Shown here: positions 8,404 through 18,260 of the stretch, piece after piece
Position numbering within the stretch: position 1 is the stretch's first letter
Layout: the number at the start of each line of letters is the position of its first letter
Origin: JACPFJ01 sp036504875
GTDB lineage: Bacteria; Desulfobacterota; Desulfuromonadia; Geobacterales; Pseudopelobacteraceae
Assembly (NCBI GenBank): GCA_036504875.1
Contig: DASXUK010000029.1
Coordinates: 1-64,000, forward strand
Direction of reading: 5' to 3'
Length of the DNA: 64,000 nt
The notes under the pieces: model-generated
Seen by the model: the letters and a program-made list of their open reading frames with translations, nothing else
Database searches by the model: none
Told to the model about the DNA's origin: nothing
Position numbers and translations under genes: made by a program

Positions 8404-9444
8404 TTATTGCTGGCTTAGCTGGTGCTCCAGTTGGGCGATCCGTTTTTCCAACGCAGTGACTGTTTTTTTAAGTTCCGGCAAACGGGGAATTACAGCCATG
8501 GATTTCAGCCATTCCTTGTGCGGCAAGGCCGGGGTACCGCTATAACCGGCATTTGGCGGCAGGGTGCCGGGAACCCCGGACTGTGCCCCCACCAACACGT
8601 TATCACCAATCGTCAGATGCCCAGCAACACCGACCTGGCCGGCCAGGGTGACATGATTGCCGATTTTGGTGCTGCCCGAGATGCCTACTTGGGAAACGAT
8701 CATGCAGTTCTCCCCAATCTGACAGTTATGGGCAACCTGCACCAGGTTGTCGAGCTTGGTGCCGCGCTTTACCAGGGTTGTTTCAATAGCGGCACGATCG
8801 ATGCAAGTATTGGCACCGATCTCAACCTCATCTTCCAGGACAACTATGCCGATTTGGGGGATGGGATAATAGCCGCGGCCATCCGGCGCATAACCGAAAC
8901 CATCGCTCCCGATCACTGCGCCAGGCTGAATTACACAACGGCTACCGATGCGGCAGCGTTCGCGGATAACAGCATTGGCATGGATGAGTGTGTTGTTGCC
9001 GATAGTTACGTCATTGTAAATCACAGCACCGGGATGGATCACGCAGCGGTCGCCGATGGTGACATTGTTGCCTACGATGGCTCCTGGGTAGATGCTGACA
9101 CTGTCTCCCAGCGAGATATTACTGCCTAAAATGGCTTCCGGCATGACCCCCAACACAGGATGGGGCTGGACATAGAACAGGGTTAACAGCTTTGCAAAGG
9201 AGAGATAGGGGTCAGATACTTCGATTATATTGCGGCCGAAAGTTTCATTTCCGGGAGCCATCAGTACTGCACCGGCCCTGGTTTCTGCAACCTTGGGCGC
9301 ATATTTAGGATTGGCCAGAAATGTGATTTTGTCAGGTCCGGCCGTCTCCAAAGGGGCCAGTCCGTTGACCTGATAGTTTTCATCACCCTGTACTGTACCA
9401 CCCAAAAAATCAGCCAGTTCTCTAAGCGATTTATTCGGTATCAT
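8404..9444 (-). CDS. lpxD: UDP-3-O-acylglucosamine N-acyltransferase LpxD
   Basis: 346 residues: an N-terminal uridine-binding domain (LRELADFLGG, FLANPKYA) and a long left-handed beta-helix of hexapeptide repeats (about 105-310), ending in a C-terminal helix rich in charged residues. It adds the N-linked acyl chain at the third step of lipid A synthesis. The catalytic His lies in VQVAHNCQIGENCM. The ATG at 9444 has GAGG six bases upstream; a TTG four codons earlier is less likely. Confidence 0.93.
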   Translation of the reverse strand: MIPNKSLRELADFLGGTVQGDENYQVNGLAPLETAGPDKITFLANPKYAPKVAETRAGAVLMAPGNETFGRNIIEVSDPYLSFAKLLTLFYVQPHPVLGVMPEAILGSNISLGDSVSIYPGAIVGNNVTIGDRCVIHPGAVIYNDVTIGNNTLIHANAVIRERCRIGSRCVIQPGAVIGSDGFGYAPDGRGYYPIPQIGIVVLEDEVEIGANTCIDRAAIETTLVKRGTKLDNLVQVAHNCQIGENCMIVSQVGISGSTKIGNHVTLAGQVGVAGHLTIGDNVLVGAQSGVPGTLPPNAGYSGTPALPHKEWLKSMAVIPRLPELKKTVTALEKRIAQLEHQLSQQ

Positions 9445-9504
9445 TGCATTCCTCAAATTTTCGTGAGGCCGGTTTCGAGCACCAGCACTTGCAAGGTTTT
9501 GATC

Positions 9505-10020
9505 TTATTTCTTGCGATTGGCATTAAAGAGCTTCAGTATTTCTTCGGTCAGATCGGCTTTGTCGTCTGCATAAAGCATGCTTTCGTTCTTGACGAAGAT
9601 AAAGGTATAACCGTTCTTACGGCCGTACTCCTGGATAACCTTCTCCATTCCCTCCAGTATCTTACGGGTAAACTCCTCATCCTTGCCTTGTAACTCGTCC
9701 TGGGCATCTTTTGTAAAACGCTGAAATTCCTTAAGCCTTTGCTGGTAATCCTTCTCTTTTGCTGCCCGGGTGGCATCATTTAAAAAAGCGCCCTGTTTTT
9801 CAACTTCGTCCTTCAGTTTTTTAAGTTCTTCCTGTTTTACATTGATTTCATCCTGGTACTTTTTAAGGCGCGCTGCTAACTGCTCCTTGGCCTCTTTGCC
9901 AACCTCGGAGGTGTTGATGGCCCGCTGCATGTCCATATAGCCGAGTTTGGCCTCGGCTGCAAAACAGGTGGTTGAGGCGATACAGCTGGCCAGTAATGCC
10001 GATAGAAAGAATCTTTTCAT
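9505..10020 (-). CDS. skp: OmpH/Skp-family periplasmic chaperone
   Basis: 171 residues with a cleavable signal peptide (hydrophobic residues 4-21, cleavage near CFAAEA) and a long charged coiled coil (about residues 45-120) flanked by a small beta body (KLGYMDMQRAI; YTFIFVKNESMLYADD). This is the Skp/OmpH layout. It holds unfolded outer-membrane proteins in the periplasm and hands them to BamA, whose gene is directly upstream. An AAGGAGAAGG site precedes the ATG at 10020. Confidence 0.88.
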   Translation of the reverse strand: MKRFFLSALLASCIASTTCFAAEAKLGYMDMQRAINTSEVGKEAKEQLAARLKKYQDEINVKQEELKKLKDEVEKQGAFLNDATRAAKEKDYQQRLKEFQRFTKDAQDELQGKDEEFTRKILEGMEKVIQEYGRKNGYTFIFVKNESMLYADDKADLTEEILKLFNANRKK

Positions 10021-10051
10021 AATCCTTCTCCTTTTGTATAGGTATTAAAAC

Positions 10052-12358
10052 TTAAAAGAGGCTGCCTATTGAAAATTCAAATCTGCCGCTGCGGCTGTCG
10101 ATACTTTCACGAGGATTTAGAGGTATCCCGTATTCAAGCCGGAGCGGGCCAATGGGAGAGGCCCAGCGGATGCCGCCGCCATAGCTCATCAGCATGGTAT
10201 CGAACATGGTGTTCTTGTCGTTGAAGGCATTGCCGTAATCAAAGAATACCACACCCTTGATCCCGACATCTGCAAGGAGCGGGAAGCTGAGTTCCGTGTT
10301 GCCGTAAACCTCTTTGCTGGCACCCAGGTATACCCGCTCCGAATTGATGACTTCGGTGGGGGACACGGTGCGGGCTCGATAGCCGCGCAATGAATAAATT
10401 CCACCTAAATAAAACTTTTCATCGATTGGAACCGGCTGACCGACCTCCTGCACATACCCCAAGGCGAGTTTGGTTGAAAAAATCAGTTTTTTGTAAACCG
10501 GATGAAAGAAGGTGTTTTCAGTCAGATATCTGGCAAACTTGTTGTCGCCCCCTATGCCGGCGTATTCAATGGAGAGCGAATTGATCATACCGCTGGAGGG
10601 GTCCAGCCGGTAATCGGTGTTGTTGCGTGTGATACTGCCGAAGATCGAACTGGTGGTGGTAGTGCCTAGCGGAAAGTTGTTGGTTATATCGTTATTATGC
10701 AGCGCCTGATAGGCAAGTGTAGGATTAAAGATATCTTTAATCTCATATTTATACATGAAGAAAGTGCCGAGGAAGTCGTTGATCGGATAGCCGGCCTTGA
10801 TATCGCCGCCGGTTACGCGCCGGCTGTAGTCGTTGTAATCACGCTCGGAGCGGTAGATGTCGGCTCCCAGGGTCCATTTGGTATCCAGGAAGTAAGGATC
10901 AGTCAGGCCGACAGCGTAGGTCTGGGATTTCCCGCCGAAAGAAGCCGATACATTGGCTTTGAGACCTAAGCCGAGGAAGTTTGCCTGCTGGATCGAACCC
11001 TGGCCAATCACACCATCCAAAGAACTATAGCCGCCGCCGATACTGAAGGTGCCGGTTGGTTTTTCCTTTAAATCTACATTGACATTTAACTTGTTGCTGG
11101 CGCTTCCTTTAGCTGTGGCAATGTTGGCTTCTTCAAAGTAACCCAGATTCATCAGGTTCTGCTTACTGCGCTTCATTCCAGTGGCGCTGAAAAGCTCACC
11201 CTCGGTAACGCGCATTTCACGACGAACTACCTTGTCGCGGGTTTTGGGATTGCCGGCGATGCCGATGCGCTCGATATAAACCAGCTCGCCTTTCTCCATA
11301 TCAAAGGTCACGTCGACCAGTTTTTTATCAGGCTCGGTCTTGGTCTGTGGGTTTGCATTGGCAAAGGCGTAGCCCTTGTCGGCATATGTGTCTGTCAAAG
11401 TGGAGATGTCTGTGCGCAGGTTGGCCCGGCTGAAGATCTCTCCCGGCTCACTTTTCAGCTTCTTACGCAGGTCAGCGGCCGGCTCCAGCAGGTCCCCTTT
11501 GAAGTTGATCGCACCCACACTGTACTGGTCACCTTCGGTAATGCCAATGGAAACCTCCAGCGCGTCCTTGGCATCGTTAATTTTAACAGCCGGTTCCCCA
11601 ACCTTGATGTTTATGTAGCCATTGTTCAGGTAGTGATCAGAAAGTAAGAGTGCATCATTCTTCAGCACCTCTTCCTTATAAGTGCCGGCACCGGTCAACC
11701 ACGACAGGAACCATTTCTCTTTGGTTTCCATGATGCCGCGCAACTTCCGGTCGCTAAAGGACTTATTACCATCAAAATGAATGTTGTGAATGAGGATTTT
11801 TTTGCCTTCAGTGATCTTGAAGGTAACCGCCATTTCAGTGGGAGAACGCTTCTCCACCAGCGGTTCGACCTCGGCCAGGTAATAGCCTTCATCACCATAG
11901 AGCTTCTTAATCTTGATAACGCTTTTGTTGAGATCTTTGGTGGAAAAAATAGAGTTCTGGCGAAACTCCAGCGCTTCTTTAAGCTTGTCTGCGGTCAGCT
12001 CTTTGTTGCCTTCAAACTTGATGTCACGAACAACAGGTTTTTCCAGAACGTTATAGACCAGAACGGTTCCCTTCTCGGAATCTTCCGTCAAGGCCTGCAC
12101 ATCCTGAAAATGGCCCAGCTGATAGATAGCACGAAGATCAGCATCAGTCTTGTCGCTGTAGAGGGTATCCCCGGCTTTCATTTTTACTACATTAAGGATG
12201 GCCGCCGCTTCAATGCGACGATTTCCTTCCACACGCACTTCGACAACCTTCTCTCCTTCAGCAAAAGCACCAGTGGCACAGAAAAGTTGCATCAGAAGGA
12301 CAGCTGTTATGACAAATGATGATATGGGCACTATTCCCCCGAGTATACGAAACGCCAT
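10052..12358 (-). CDS. bamA: outer membrane protein assembly factor BamA
   Basis: 768 residues: a signal peptide (about 1-33, ending ATGAFAEG), five POTRA domains (about 37-370) and a C-terminal 16-strand barrel domain with the loop-6 motif GIYSLRGYRA and a terminal Phe (SIGSLF). It inserts beta-barrel proteins into the outer membrane. It sits between lolD and skp, a common order in delta-proteobacteria. Length is within the family range. The ATG at 12358 is the only start that keeps a complete signal peptide. Confidence 0.94.
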   Translation of the reverse strand: MAFRILGGIVPISSFVITAVLLMQLFCATGAFAEGEKVVEVRVEGNRRIEAAAILNVVKMKAGDTLYSDKTDADLRAIYQLGHFQDVQALTEDSEKGTVLVYNVLEKPVVRDIKFEGNKELTADKLKEALEFRQNSIFSTKDLNKSVIKIKKLYGDEGYYLAEVEPLVEKRSPTEMAVTFKITEGKKILIHNIHFDGNKSFSDRKLRGIMETKEKWFLSWLTGAGTYKEEVLKNDALLLSDHYLNNGYINIKVGEPAVKINDAKDALEVSIGITEGDQYSVGAINFKGDLLEPAADLRKKLKSEPGEIFSRANLRTDISTLTDTYADKGYAFANANPQTKTEPDKKLVDVTFDMEKGELVYIERIGIAGNPKTRDKVVRREMRVTEGELFSATGMKRSKQNLMNLGYFEEANIATAKGSASNKLNVNVDLKEKPTGTFSIGGGYSSLDGVIGQGSIQQANFLGLGLKANVSASFGGKSQTYAVGLTDPYFLDTKWTLGADIYRSERDYNDYSRRVTGGDIKAGYPINDFLGTFFMYKYEIKDIFNPTLAYQALHNNDITNNFPLGTTTTSSIFGSITRNNTDYRLDPSSGMINSLSIEYAGIGGDNKFARYLTENTFFHPVYKKLIFSTKLALGYVQEVGQPVPIDEKFYLGGIYSLRGYRARTVSPTEVINSERVYLGASKEVYGNTELSFPLLADVGIKGVVFFDYGNAFNDKNTMFDTMLMSYGGGIRWASPIGPLRLEYGIPLNPRESIDSRSGRFEFSIGSLF

Positions 12359-12417
12359 AGCTCAGTTAACAGGCAGGTTGCCTTGTTAGTGTCTGAATTC
12401 TGTTGTTGCGTTTTTAA

Positions 12418-13089
12418 TTATTCCAATCTTCCATCTGTTAACTTGACCACCTGTCCCATGGATGCGGCCAATTTTTCATTATGAGTGACCACCACCAGGG
12501 TGAGCCCTTTTTTTTGCTGCAAAGCGGCCAGGACCTCATGCACGCCTTCGCTGGTTTTCATATCGAGATTGCCGGTGGGCTCATCAGCAAGGAGTATCTC
12601 CGGCGAAAGCGCCAAGGCGCGGGCAATGGCCACACGCTGCTGCTCCCCGCCGGAGAGTTCTCCCGGCCTGTGTGTCAGGCGGTGGGACAATCCTACATCC
12701 CTCAGCAATTCTTCGGCCTTTGCCCCGGCTTCACCCTTGTTAACCCTGGCTATCAGGGCCGGCATCATCACATTCTCCAGCGCGGTAAATTCTGGTAGGA
12801 GGTGATGGAACTGAAACACAAAGCCGATGCTCTTATTGCGGAAAAAAGCCAATTCGCGATCGCTCTTGTTGAAAAGATCCTTCCCGCGATAGAGCACGGT
12901 CCCATCGGAGGGGCGGTCCAAAGCACCCAAGAGGTGCAGAAGGGTACTTTTGCCGGCCCCGGATGCTCCCACCAGTGCAACAGTCGTCCCTTGGACCAGA
13001 TCCAGATCGATTCCTTTCAGCACCTCGACCCGATTGGGACCGATGATATAGGTTTTACAGAGGCCGCGCACCTCGAGCAGGTTACTCAT
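12418..13089 (-). CDS. lolD: lipoprotein-releasing system ATP-binding protein LolD
   Basis: 223 residues with Walker A GASGAGKST (about residue 41), signature LSGGEQQR (about 144) and Walker B ILLADEPTGNLD (about 163). It is the ATPase of the LolCDE-type transporter that releases outer-membrane lipoproteins from the inner membrane. Its start overlaps the end of the lolC/E gene by eight bases. The related macrolide exporter ATPase MacB is a look-alike, but the paired membrane subunit and operon context favour LolD. Confidence 0.9.
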   Translation of the reverse strand: MSNLLEVRGLCKTYIIGPNRVEVLKGIDLDLVQGTTVALVGASGAGKSTLLHLLGALDRPSDGTVLYRGKDLFNKSDRELAFFRNKSIGFVFQFHHLLPEFTALENVMMPALIARVNKGEAGAKAEELLRDVGLSHRLTHRPGELSGGEQQRVAIARALALSPEILLADEPTGNLDMKTSEGVHEVLAALQQKKGLTLVVVTHNEKLAASMGQVVKLTDGRLE

Positions 13090-14344
13090 AGCGCAGCGCC
13101 TCGGCCGGCAGCATTCTAGATGCCTGCCAGGCTGGATAGAGCGTGGCCACGAATGAAATCAGAACTGCGGTGACAGAGATCAGTACCACATCGGAGGGGA
13201 TCACCAGCGACGGAAAATGATCCAGATAATAGATGTCCTTGCTGAAGAAATTCTGGCCGGTGACTTTCTGAATCACATTGATGATCGGTTCCAGATTAAG
13301 CGCAACCAGCAGGCCGAAGGCCACCCCCAGCAGGGTGCCGATAATGCCGATAATCAGACCTTCAAGAACGAAGATTTTCATGATGCTGGCGCCAGTAGCT
13401 CCCATTGACTTGAGGATGGCTATATCCCTAGTTTTTTCCATTACCACCATAAACAGCGTCGAGGCGATACCAAAGGCTGCTACCAGTACAATCAGGGTCA
13501 GGATAACAAACATGACCACCTTTTCTGTTTTAAGGGCAAAGAGGATGTTGCGGTTCATCTGCATCCAATCCCTGGCATAGTAGTTGATCCCCAGGGTGCG
13601 GTTTATGTTGTGGGCTAATTCACCAGTAGCATAAACATCCTCAACCTTGAGTTGAATGCCGGTCACAGTATCACCAAGGTCAAAAAAGGACTGAGCCTGA
13701 GTGAGGCTGATGTAGGCCAGGGTCGAGTCGTATTCGAACATGCCGGTATTAAATATGCCGGTTACCCGGAACGGTTTCATCTTTGGCATCATCCCGAGCG
13801 GCGTGATGTTGCCCATGGGCGAGATGACGTTGACTTTATCACCTACAAACAGATTGAGGTGTTTGGCCAGCTCTTTGCCGACCAAAAGCCCCGGAAGGGC
13901 GTCCGGTCCATCCTTGATGCCGGGATCAAGCTTGTCGCTGGTCCCCTCAACGACCGATTTGCTGAGCCGGGTGACCTGGCGATCGGAATGCAGGTCGATT
14001 CCCCGCAATACAACCCCGGAGACATTTTTGCCGGAGGATAGCATAACCTGGTTGTAAATAAAAGGCGTGGCCGCAACCACCCCCTTCATGCTGGTGAGTT
14101 TCTGCATCACCTGGCGGTAATCCTCCATGGCACCACCGCTGCGGATTACTACAACATGGGCATTGGTGCCGAGGATCTTTTCCTTTAAATCTTCCTCGAA
14201 ACCGGTCATCACGGCCAGGACTACGATCAACGCCATTACGCCCAGTGTCACCCCGGCAGTGGAGATGAAGGTGATGATCGATATGAAGGTCGACTTGCGC
14301 TTGGCCTTGAGGTAGCGCAGTCCTATGAAAAGTTCGAATGGCAT
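13082..14344 (-). CDS. lolC: lipoprotein-releasing system permease LolC/E
   Basis: 420 residues: one N-terminal membrane helix (about 22-48), a large periplasmic domain (about 50-265), then three C-terminal helices of the FtsX type (about 273-300, 317-350, 380-400). The N-terminus FIGLRYLKAKRKSTFISIITFIS is typical of LolC/LolE. Only one permease gene is present, so a homodimeric LolF-like arrangement is likely. It is coupled to lolD. The gap to lysS is 20 bases. Confidence 0.9.
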   Translation of the reverse strand: MPFELFIGLRYLKAKRKSTFISIITFISTAGVTLGVMALIVVLAVMTGFEEDLKEKILGTNAHVVVIRSGGAMEDYRQVMQKLTSMKGVVAATPFIYNQVMLSSGKNVSGVVLRGIDLHSDRQVTRLSKSVVEGTSDKLDPGIKDGPDALPGLLVGKELAKHLNLFVGDKVNVISPMGNITPLGMMPKMKPFRVTGIFNTGMFEYDSTLAYISLTQAQSFFDLGDTVTGIQLKVEDVYATGELAHNINRTLGINYYARDWMQMNRNILFALKTEKVVMFVILTLIVLVAAFGIASTLFMVVMEKTRDIAILKSMGATGASIMKIFVLEGLIIGIIGTLLGVAFGLLVALNLEPIINVIQKVTGQNFFSKDIYYLDHFPSLVIPSDVVLISVTAVLISFVATLYPAWQASRMLPAEALRYE

Positions 14345-14364
14345 CTGTGGATATTCTCCGCTGA

Positions 14365-15843
14365 CTAGCGCGATTCTTTCCGCAACTGGGGAAAGAGAAT
14401 TACGTCGCGGATGGAGGCTGAGTCGGTTAACAACATCACCAGGCGGTCAATGCCGATACCTTCGCCAGCTGTTGGTGGAAGTCCGTATTCAAGGGCACGG
14501 ACATAATCTTCGTCCATGTAGTGTGCCTCTTCATCCCCTTTGTCCTTTTCAGCAACCTGGGAAAGAAAGCGTTCTTTCTGGTCGACCGGATCGTTCAGCT
14601 CGGAAAATGCATTGGCAATCTCACGACCGCCAATGATCAGCTCAAAACGGTCGACAATGGAAGGGTCATGATCGTTTCTGCGTGACAGCGGTGAAACCTC
14701 AGTCGGATAGGCGGTGATAAAGGTCGGTTGAATAAGCTTGTGCTCAACTACCTCCTCAAAGATTTCCATGACCAGTTTGCCATAACCAATCTCGGCCGGC
14801 AGGTCAAGGCCGATTCCCCTGGCATAGGCCAGGGCCAGATCTCGGTCATCAAGATGCTTGGCTTCAATGTCCCCGTACTCAAGTATGGCGTCCCGGACGG
14901 TCAGGCGCTTCCAGGGGCCTTTAAAGCTGATATCAAGGCCCTGATAACTGAAATCCAGGGTGCCGAGCACAGCCTCTGCTACGTGACAGAATAATTCCTC
15001 GGTGAAATCCATCAGGTCTTCATAAGTAGCATAAGCCTGATAGAATTCCATCATGGTGAATTCGGGATTGTGACGCACTGAGATGCCTTCGTTCCTGAAG
15101 TTGCGATTGATTTCAAAGACCCGCTCCATGCCGCCCACTACCAGCCGCTTCAGGTACAGCTCCGGTGCAATGCGCAGGTAAAGCTGCATATCCAGCGCAT
15201 TGTGATGGGTTATGAAAGGCTTGGCCGTTGCCCCCCCGGGGATCTGCTGCATCATGGGAGTCTCGACTTCGAGGAAATCGCGGGCGGTCATAAAAGCTCT
15301 TATCAGATTGACAATCCGGGAGCGCTTGAAAAAGATCTCACGAGACTCAGGATTGACGATCAGGTCGACGTAGCGCTGGCGGTAACGGGTCTCGACATCG
15401 GTCAGGCCGTGGAATTTCTCCGGCAGGGGATGAAGCGATTTGACCAGCAGGCGGATACTCTTGGCGTGCAGCGACAACTCGCCTGTCTTGGTTCTGAAGG
15501 GGTAGCCTCCTGCGCCAACTATGTCGCCGATATCAAAGGATTCAAAGGCGCTGAAGGCCTCTTCCCCGATCTCATCTTTCTTCACATAGAGCTGGACGCG
15601 CCCCTTGCGGTCCTGCAGCTGGATAAAAGCGGCCTTGCCAAAGGAGCGGCGAGCCAAAATCCGCCCTGCCACAATAAAAATCTCATCACCGGCATCGATC
15701 TGTTCTTTATCGCCGTAAGCTTCAAATACATCGGCAGAGGTATGGGTCGGCTTAAAATCGTTGGGGTAGGGGTTGATGCCTGCTTCCCAGAGTGTATCAA
15801 CCTTGCGCCTTCTTTGCAGCAGTAGTTCGCTTAACTCTTCCAT
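14365..15843 (-). CDS. lysS: lysyl-tRNA synthetase, class II
   Basis: 492 residues. An N-terminal OB fold (about 55-150) is followed by the class II core: motif 1 with the VETPMMQQIPGGA region, motif 2 FRNEGISVRHNPEFTMMEFYQAY, and motif 3 GLPPTAGEGIGIDRLVMLLT. It charges tRNA-Lys in the cytoplasm. The ATG at 15843 begins the conserved N-terminus and follows an AGGAGAAGG stretch. As the first gene of the long lol/bam/lpx operon, it may link envelope synthesis to translation capacity. Confidence 0.95.
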   Translation of the reverse strand: MEELSELLLQRRRKVDTLWEAGINPYPNDFKPTHTSADVFEAYGDKEQIDAGDEIFIVAGRILARRSFGKAAFIQLQDRKGRVQLYVKKDEIGEEAFSAFESFDIGDIVGAGGYPFRTKTGELSLHAKSIRLLVKSLHPLPEKFHGLTDVETRYRQRYVDLIVNPESREIFFKRSRIVNLIRAFMTARDFLEVETPMMQQIPGGATAKPFITHHNALDMQLYLRIAPELYLKRLVVGGMERVFEINRNFRNEGISVRHNPEFTMMEFYQAYATYEDLMDFTEELFCHVAEAVLGTLDFSYQGLDISFKGPWKRLTVRDAILEYGDIEAKHLDDRDLALAYARGIGLDLPAEIGYGKLVMEIFEEVVEHKLIQPTFITAYPTEVSPLSRRNDHDPSIVDRFELIIGGREIANAFSELNDPVDQKERFLSQVAEKDKGDEEAHYMDEDYVRALEYGLPPTAGEGIGIDRLVMLLTDSASIRDVILFPQLRKESR

Positions 15844-15925
15844 TATATAGGCCTTCTCCTTACCACCATGTACCAATTTATTTTTATTTTATGCATCCCC
15901 TAAATGCAGCGGGGGGCGACAAATA

Positions 15926-15954
15926 TAAATATCGCCGAAGAGCCTTTACGTCAA
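15926..15954 (-). promoter_or_regulatory. candidate sigma-70 promoter for the lysS-lol-bam-lpx operon
   Basis: Read on the minus strand, TTGACG (15949-15954) and TATTTA (15926-15931) are 17 bases apart and lie about 83 bases upstream of the lysS start. The -35 part adjoins the rng terminator. The match is good at -35 and moderate at -10. Confidence 0.45.
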
Positions 15955-15955
15955 G

Positions 15956-15989
15956 AAAAAAGGGGCGCCGTCAACAGAACCCCTTTTTT
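15956..15989 (-). terminator. rho-independent terminator after the RNase E/G gene
   Basis: On the minus strand an A-rich arm ending in GGGG pairs with CCCC followed by six T, with a loop of about 14 bases. It lies just past the stop of the RNase E/G gene at 16002 and insulates it from the lysS operon. Confidence 0.7.
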
Positions 15990-16001
15990 AAAAGGCTGAT
16001 A

Positions 16002-18260
16002 TTATTCAATCTTTTTTGCGCGTCTAGGGCGGGATGGCTTTTTTACAGGCTCGACAGTCGGCTCCTTGTTTTCTGTTGGTTCCTCGGCCCCTTTCTTAAC
16101 CGGCTTGCGGCGAGGTTTCTTGTGAACGGCCGGAGCAATCGACTCGCTTTCTTGGTGCTGCTCGGCTGCTTCGGGTGCGCTTGCTGGTACGGGTGTAGCT
16201 TCCTCTTGAGGCGCCTGATCCGGTTTTTTCTTTGCCCGGGAAGCCCTGCTGCGCTTTGGTTTTGTGGGAGCAGTTTCTTCAGCCGGGGTAGCTTCCGGCA
16301 GGTCGGCTGTCTCTGCAATTGCCGGTTCGGATGGTACGGCTTCAGTAGGCTCTTCCGCGGTATCCGCTTCAGGGCCTTTGTTCCCTTTGCGGCCACGCCG
16401 CCGGCGCCGTTTTTTGTGTTTAACCAGGCCTTCCTCTGCTGCATCACCGGCCTCAACCGCAGCTGGTTCTTCCTGCTTTGTTTCCGTGTCCAGCGGCCCT
16501 GTTATCTGGGTTTCGAGCCCTGTCTGTTCAGTTGTCTCTGCGGGTTCCGGCTGGCCAGCTTCATCACCGGTATGTTTTTTCTTCTTGCGGCGCCGTTTGC
16601 GTTTTTTTCCTGCTTCAAGCTGTGTCCCTTCCACGGGTGTGACTTCCACAGAAAGTTCGGCGCGTAGGGCCTGAATAGTACCCGGTTCCCCGGGAATTAT
16701 CGCCTTGGGCGCCTCCTCTGCCTCTGCTTCCGACTTGAGTACATCTTCAGTGCGCGGTTTATCACGCTTGACGATCTCCAGCTCAAGCTGGTTGAGCAGG
16801 AAGGATGTCTTGCCCTTGACGGTGACCTCGATCTCGTATTCATTCTCGATCTGGGTCAGTTCTCGTTTTTTGCGGTTAAGCAAGTAATAAGCCACTTCCA
16901 GTGGCAGACCTCCGCGCACTTCTCCGGCGGTTCCTTTGGCAGCAGCGGCATGCACTTTGCGCAAGAAGGATACGGCCATGGCTTCCACCGATTTGACCTT
17001 GCCGCGCCCTTCGCAGTGCGGGCATTCCAGGTGAATGGCGTCATTGAGGGTTTTTGCGATCCGCTGGCGGGACATCTCCAAGATACCGAATTCAGAGATC
17101 CGACCCAGGTTGACGCGGGCCTTGTCCATTTTGAGGGCCTGCTTGAGGGTCTTTTCCACCTCATGGTTATGTTTGCGGTCACGCATGTCGATGAAGTCGA
17201 TCACAATCAGTCCGCCCAGGTCACGCAGCCTGAGCTGGCGGGCCACCTCTTCGGCTGCCTCCATGTTGGCTTTGTAAGCGGTATCCTCGATGCCACGCTC
17301 TCCGCTGGACTTGCCCGAGTTGACATCAATGCTGACCAGTGCCTCGGTCGGCTCGATGATCAGTGACCCGCCGGAGGGCAGTGCAACCCGTTTTTCATAA
17401 ATCTGGTCAATCTGCTCTTCAAGCTGAAAGCGTGAAAAAATGGGCCTTTTTTCCTTGTGCAGCTTGACCAGCTTCTCACATTTAGGCATGTTCTCACGGA
17501 AAAATTCCTTAGCCTCCCGGTAAGCCTCTTTGCTGTCGACCAGGACCTCATCAATATCATCGGAAAAATAGTCTCGAATGAAGCGGATAATCAACCCGCT
17601 ATCGCGGAAAACCTCGCCAGCGCCTTTAATTTCTTCGGCCTGCTGTTTAATGTTCGCATACATTCCCAGTAGGTTATCGAGATCCTTTTGCAGCTCTTCC
17701 GGGCTCCTGCCGACCGCCTCGGTGCGAATGATATAGCCGATCCCTTCCGGGATGTTCATCCCGGTCATGATTTCCTTCAGCTTTTTACGCTCGCCCTCCT
17801 GCTCGACTTTACGTGAAATGCCGGATGAATCGCTGCCCGGCATGATCACCATATAGCGGCCCGGCAAAGAGAGGTAGGTTGTCAGGGCCGCTCCCTTGTT
17901 GTCGCGCTCATCTTTCTCCACCTGCACCAGGATCTCCTGGCCCCGGCGCAGCACCTCCTGGATACGGGGTCGACGCTTGTGCTGTTCCTCAGGAACATCA
18001 TCGCGCCATTGCCAAAAATCGGGGTGCAATTCCCCTATCTGGAGAAAACCTGGTTTTGCCCGCCCAATGTCGACAAATGCAGCCTGCAGACCAGGTTCCA
18101 CCCGTACTACAACTCCTTTATAGATGTTGCCTTTGGTCTGTTCTTTGCCGGTTATCTCGATGTTTAATTCCATCAAGCGGCCATCATGCACGATAGCCAC
18201 ACGGGCTTCCTCCGGATGCATGACGTTTATAAGCATTTTCTTACTCATCACAGGATTCAT
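16002..18260 (-). CDS. rng: ribonuclease E/G family protein with long charged C-terminal tail
   Basis: 752 residues. The catalytic half has an S1 domain (about 37-130, GNIYKGVVVRVEPGLQAAFVDIG), the RNase E/G 5'-sensor and DNase-like domains with the metal-binding Asp residues in ALVSIDVNSG and GLIVIDFIDM, and the Zn-link LECPHCEGRGK (about residue 405). From about residue 510 the protein is a low-complexity tail of Lys/Arg blocks alternating with Pro/Glu/Ala, unlike a plain RNase G. It cleaves mRNA and rRNA precursors; the tail may bind RNA or other degradosome parts. The ATG at 18260 has AAAGGA ten bases upstream; the ATG at 18248 is an alternative. Confidence 0.88.
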   Translation of the reverse strand: MNPVMSKKMLINVMHPEEARVAIVHDGRLMELNIEITGKEQTKGNIYKGVVVRVEPGLQAAFVDIGRAKPGFLQIGELHPDFWQWRDDVPEEQHKRRPRIQEVLRRGQEILVQVEKDERDNKGAALTTYLSLPGRYMVIMPGSDSSGISRKVEQEGERKKLKEIMTGMNIPEGIGYIIRTEAVGRSPEELQKDLDNLLGMYANIKQQAEEIKGAGEVFRDSGLIIRFIRDYFSDDIDEVLVDSKEAYREAKEFFRENMPKCEKLVKLHKEKRPIFSRFQLEEQIDQIYEKRVALPSGGSLIIEPTEALVSIDVNSGKSSGERGIEDTAYKANMEAAEEVARQLRLRDLGGLIVIDFIDMRDRKHNHEVEKTLKQALKMDKARVNLGRISEFGILEMSRQRIAKTLNDAIHLECPHCEGRGKVKSVEAMAVSFLRKVHAAAAKGTAGEVRGGLPLEVAYYLLNRKKRELTQIENEYEIEVTVKGKTSFLLNQLELEIVKRDKPRTEDVLKSEAEAEEAPKAIIPGEPGTIQALRAELSVEVTPVEGTQLEAGKKRKRRRKKKKHTGDEAGQPEPAETTEQTGLETQITGPLDTETKQEEPAAVEAGDAAEEGLVKHKKRRRRRGRKGNKGPEADTAEEPTEAVPSEPAIAETADLPEATPAEETAPTKPKRSRASRAKKKPDQAPQEEATPVPASAPEAAEQHQESESIAPAVHKKPRRKPVKKGAEEPTENKEPTVEPVKKPSRPRRAKKIE

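Noticed and set aside
15792..16667. 291-codon open frame on the plus strand opposite the RNase E/G tail
   Set aside because: It is antisense to the low-complexity tail; the product is a Phe/Leu/Cys/Arg-rich artefact with no family features.
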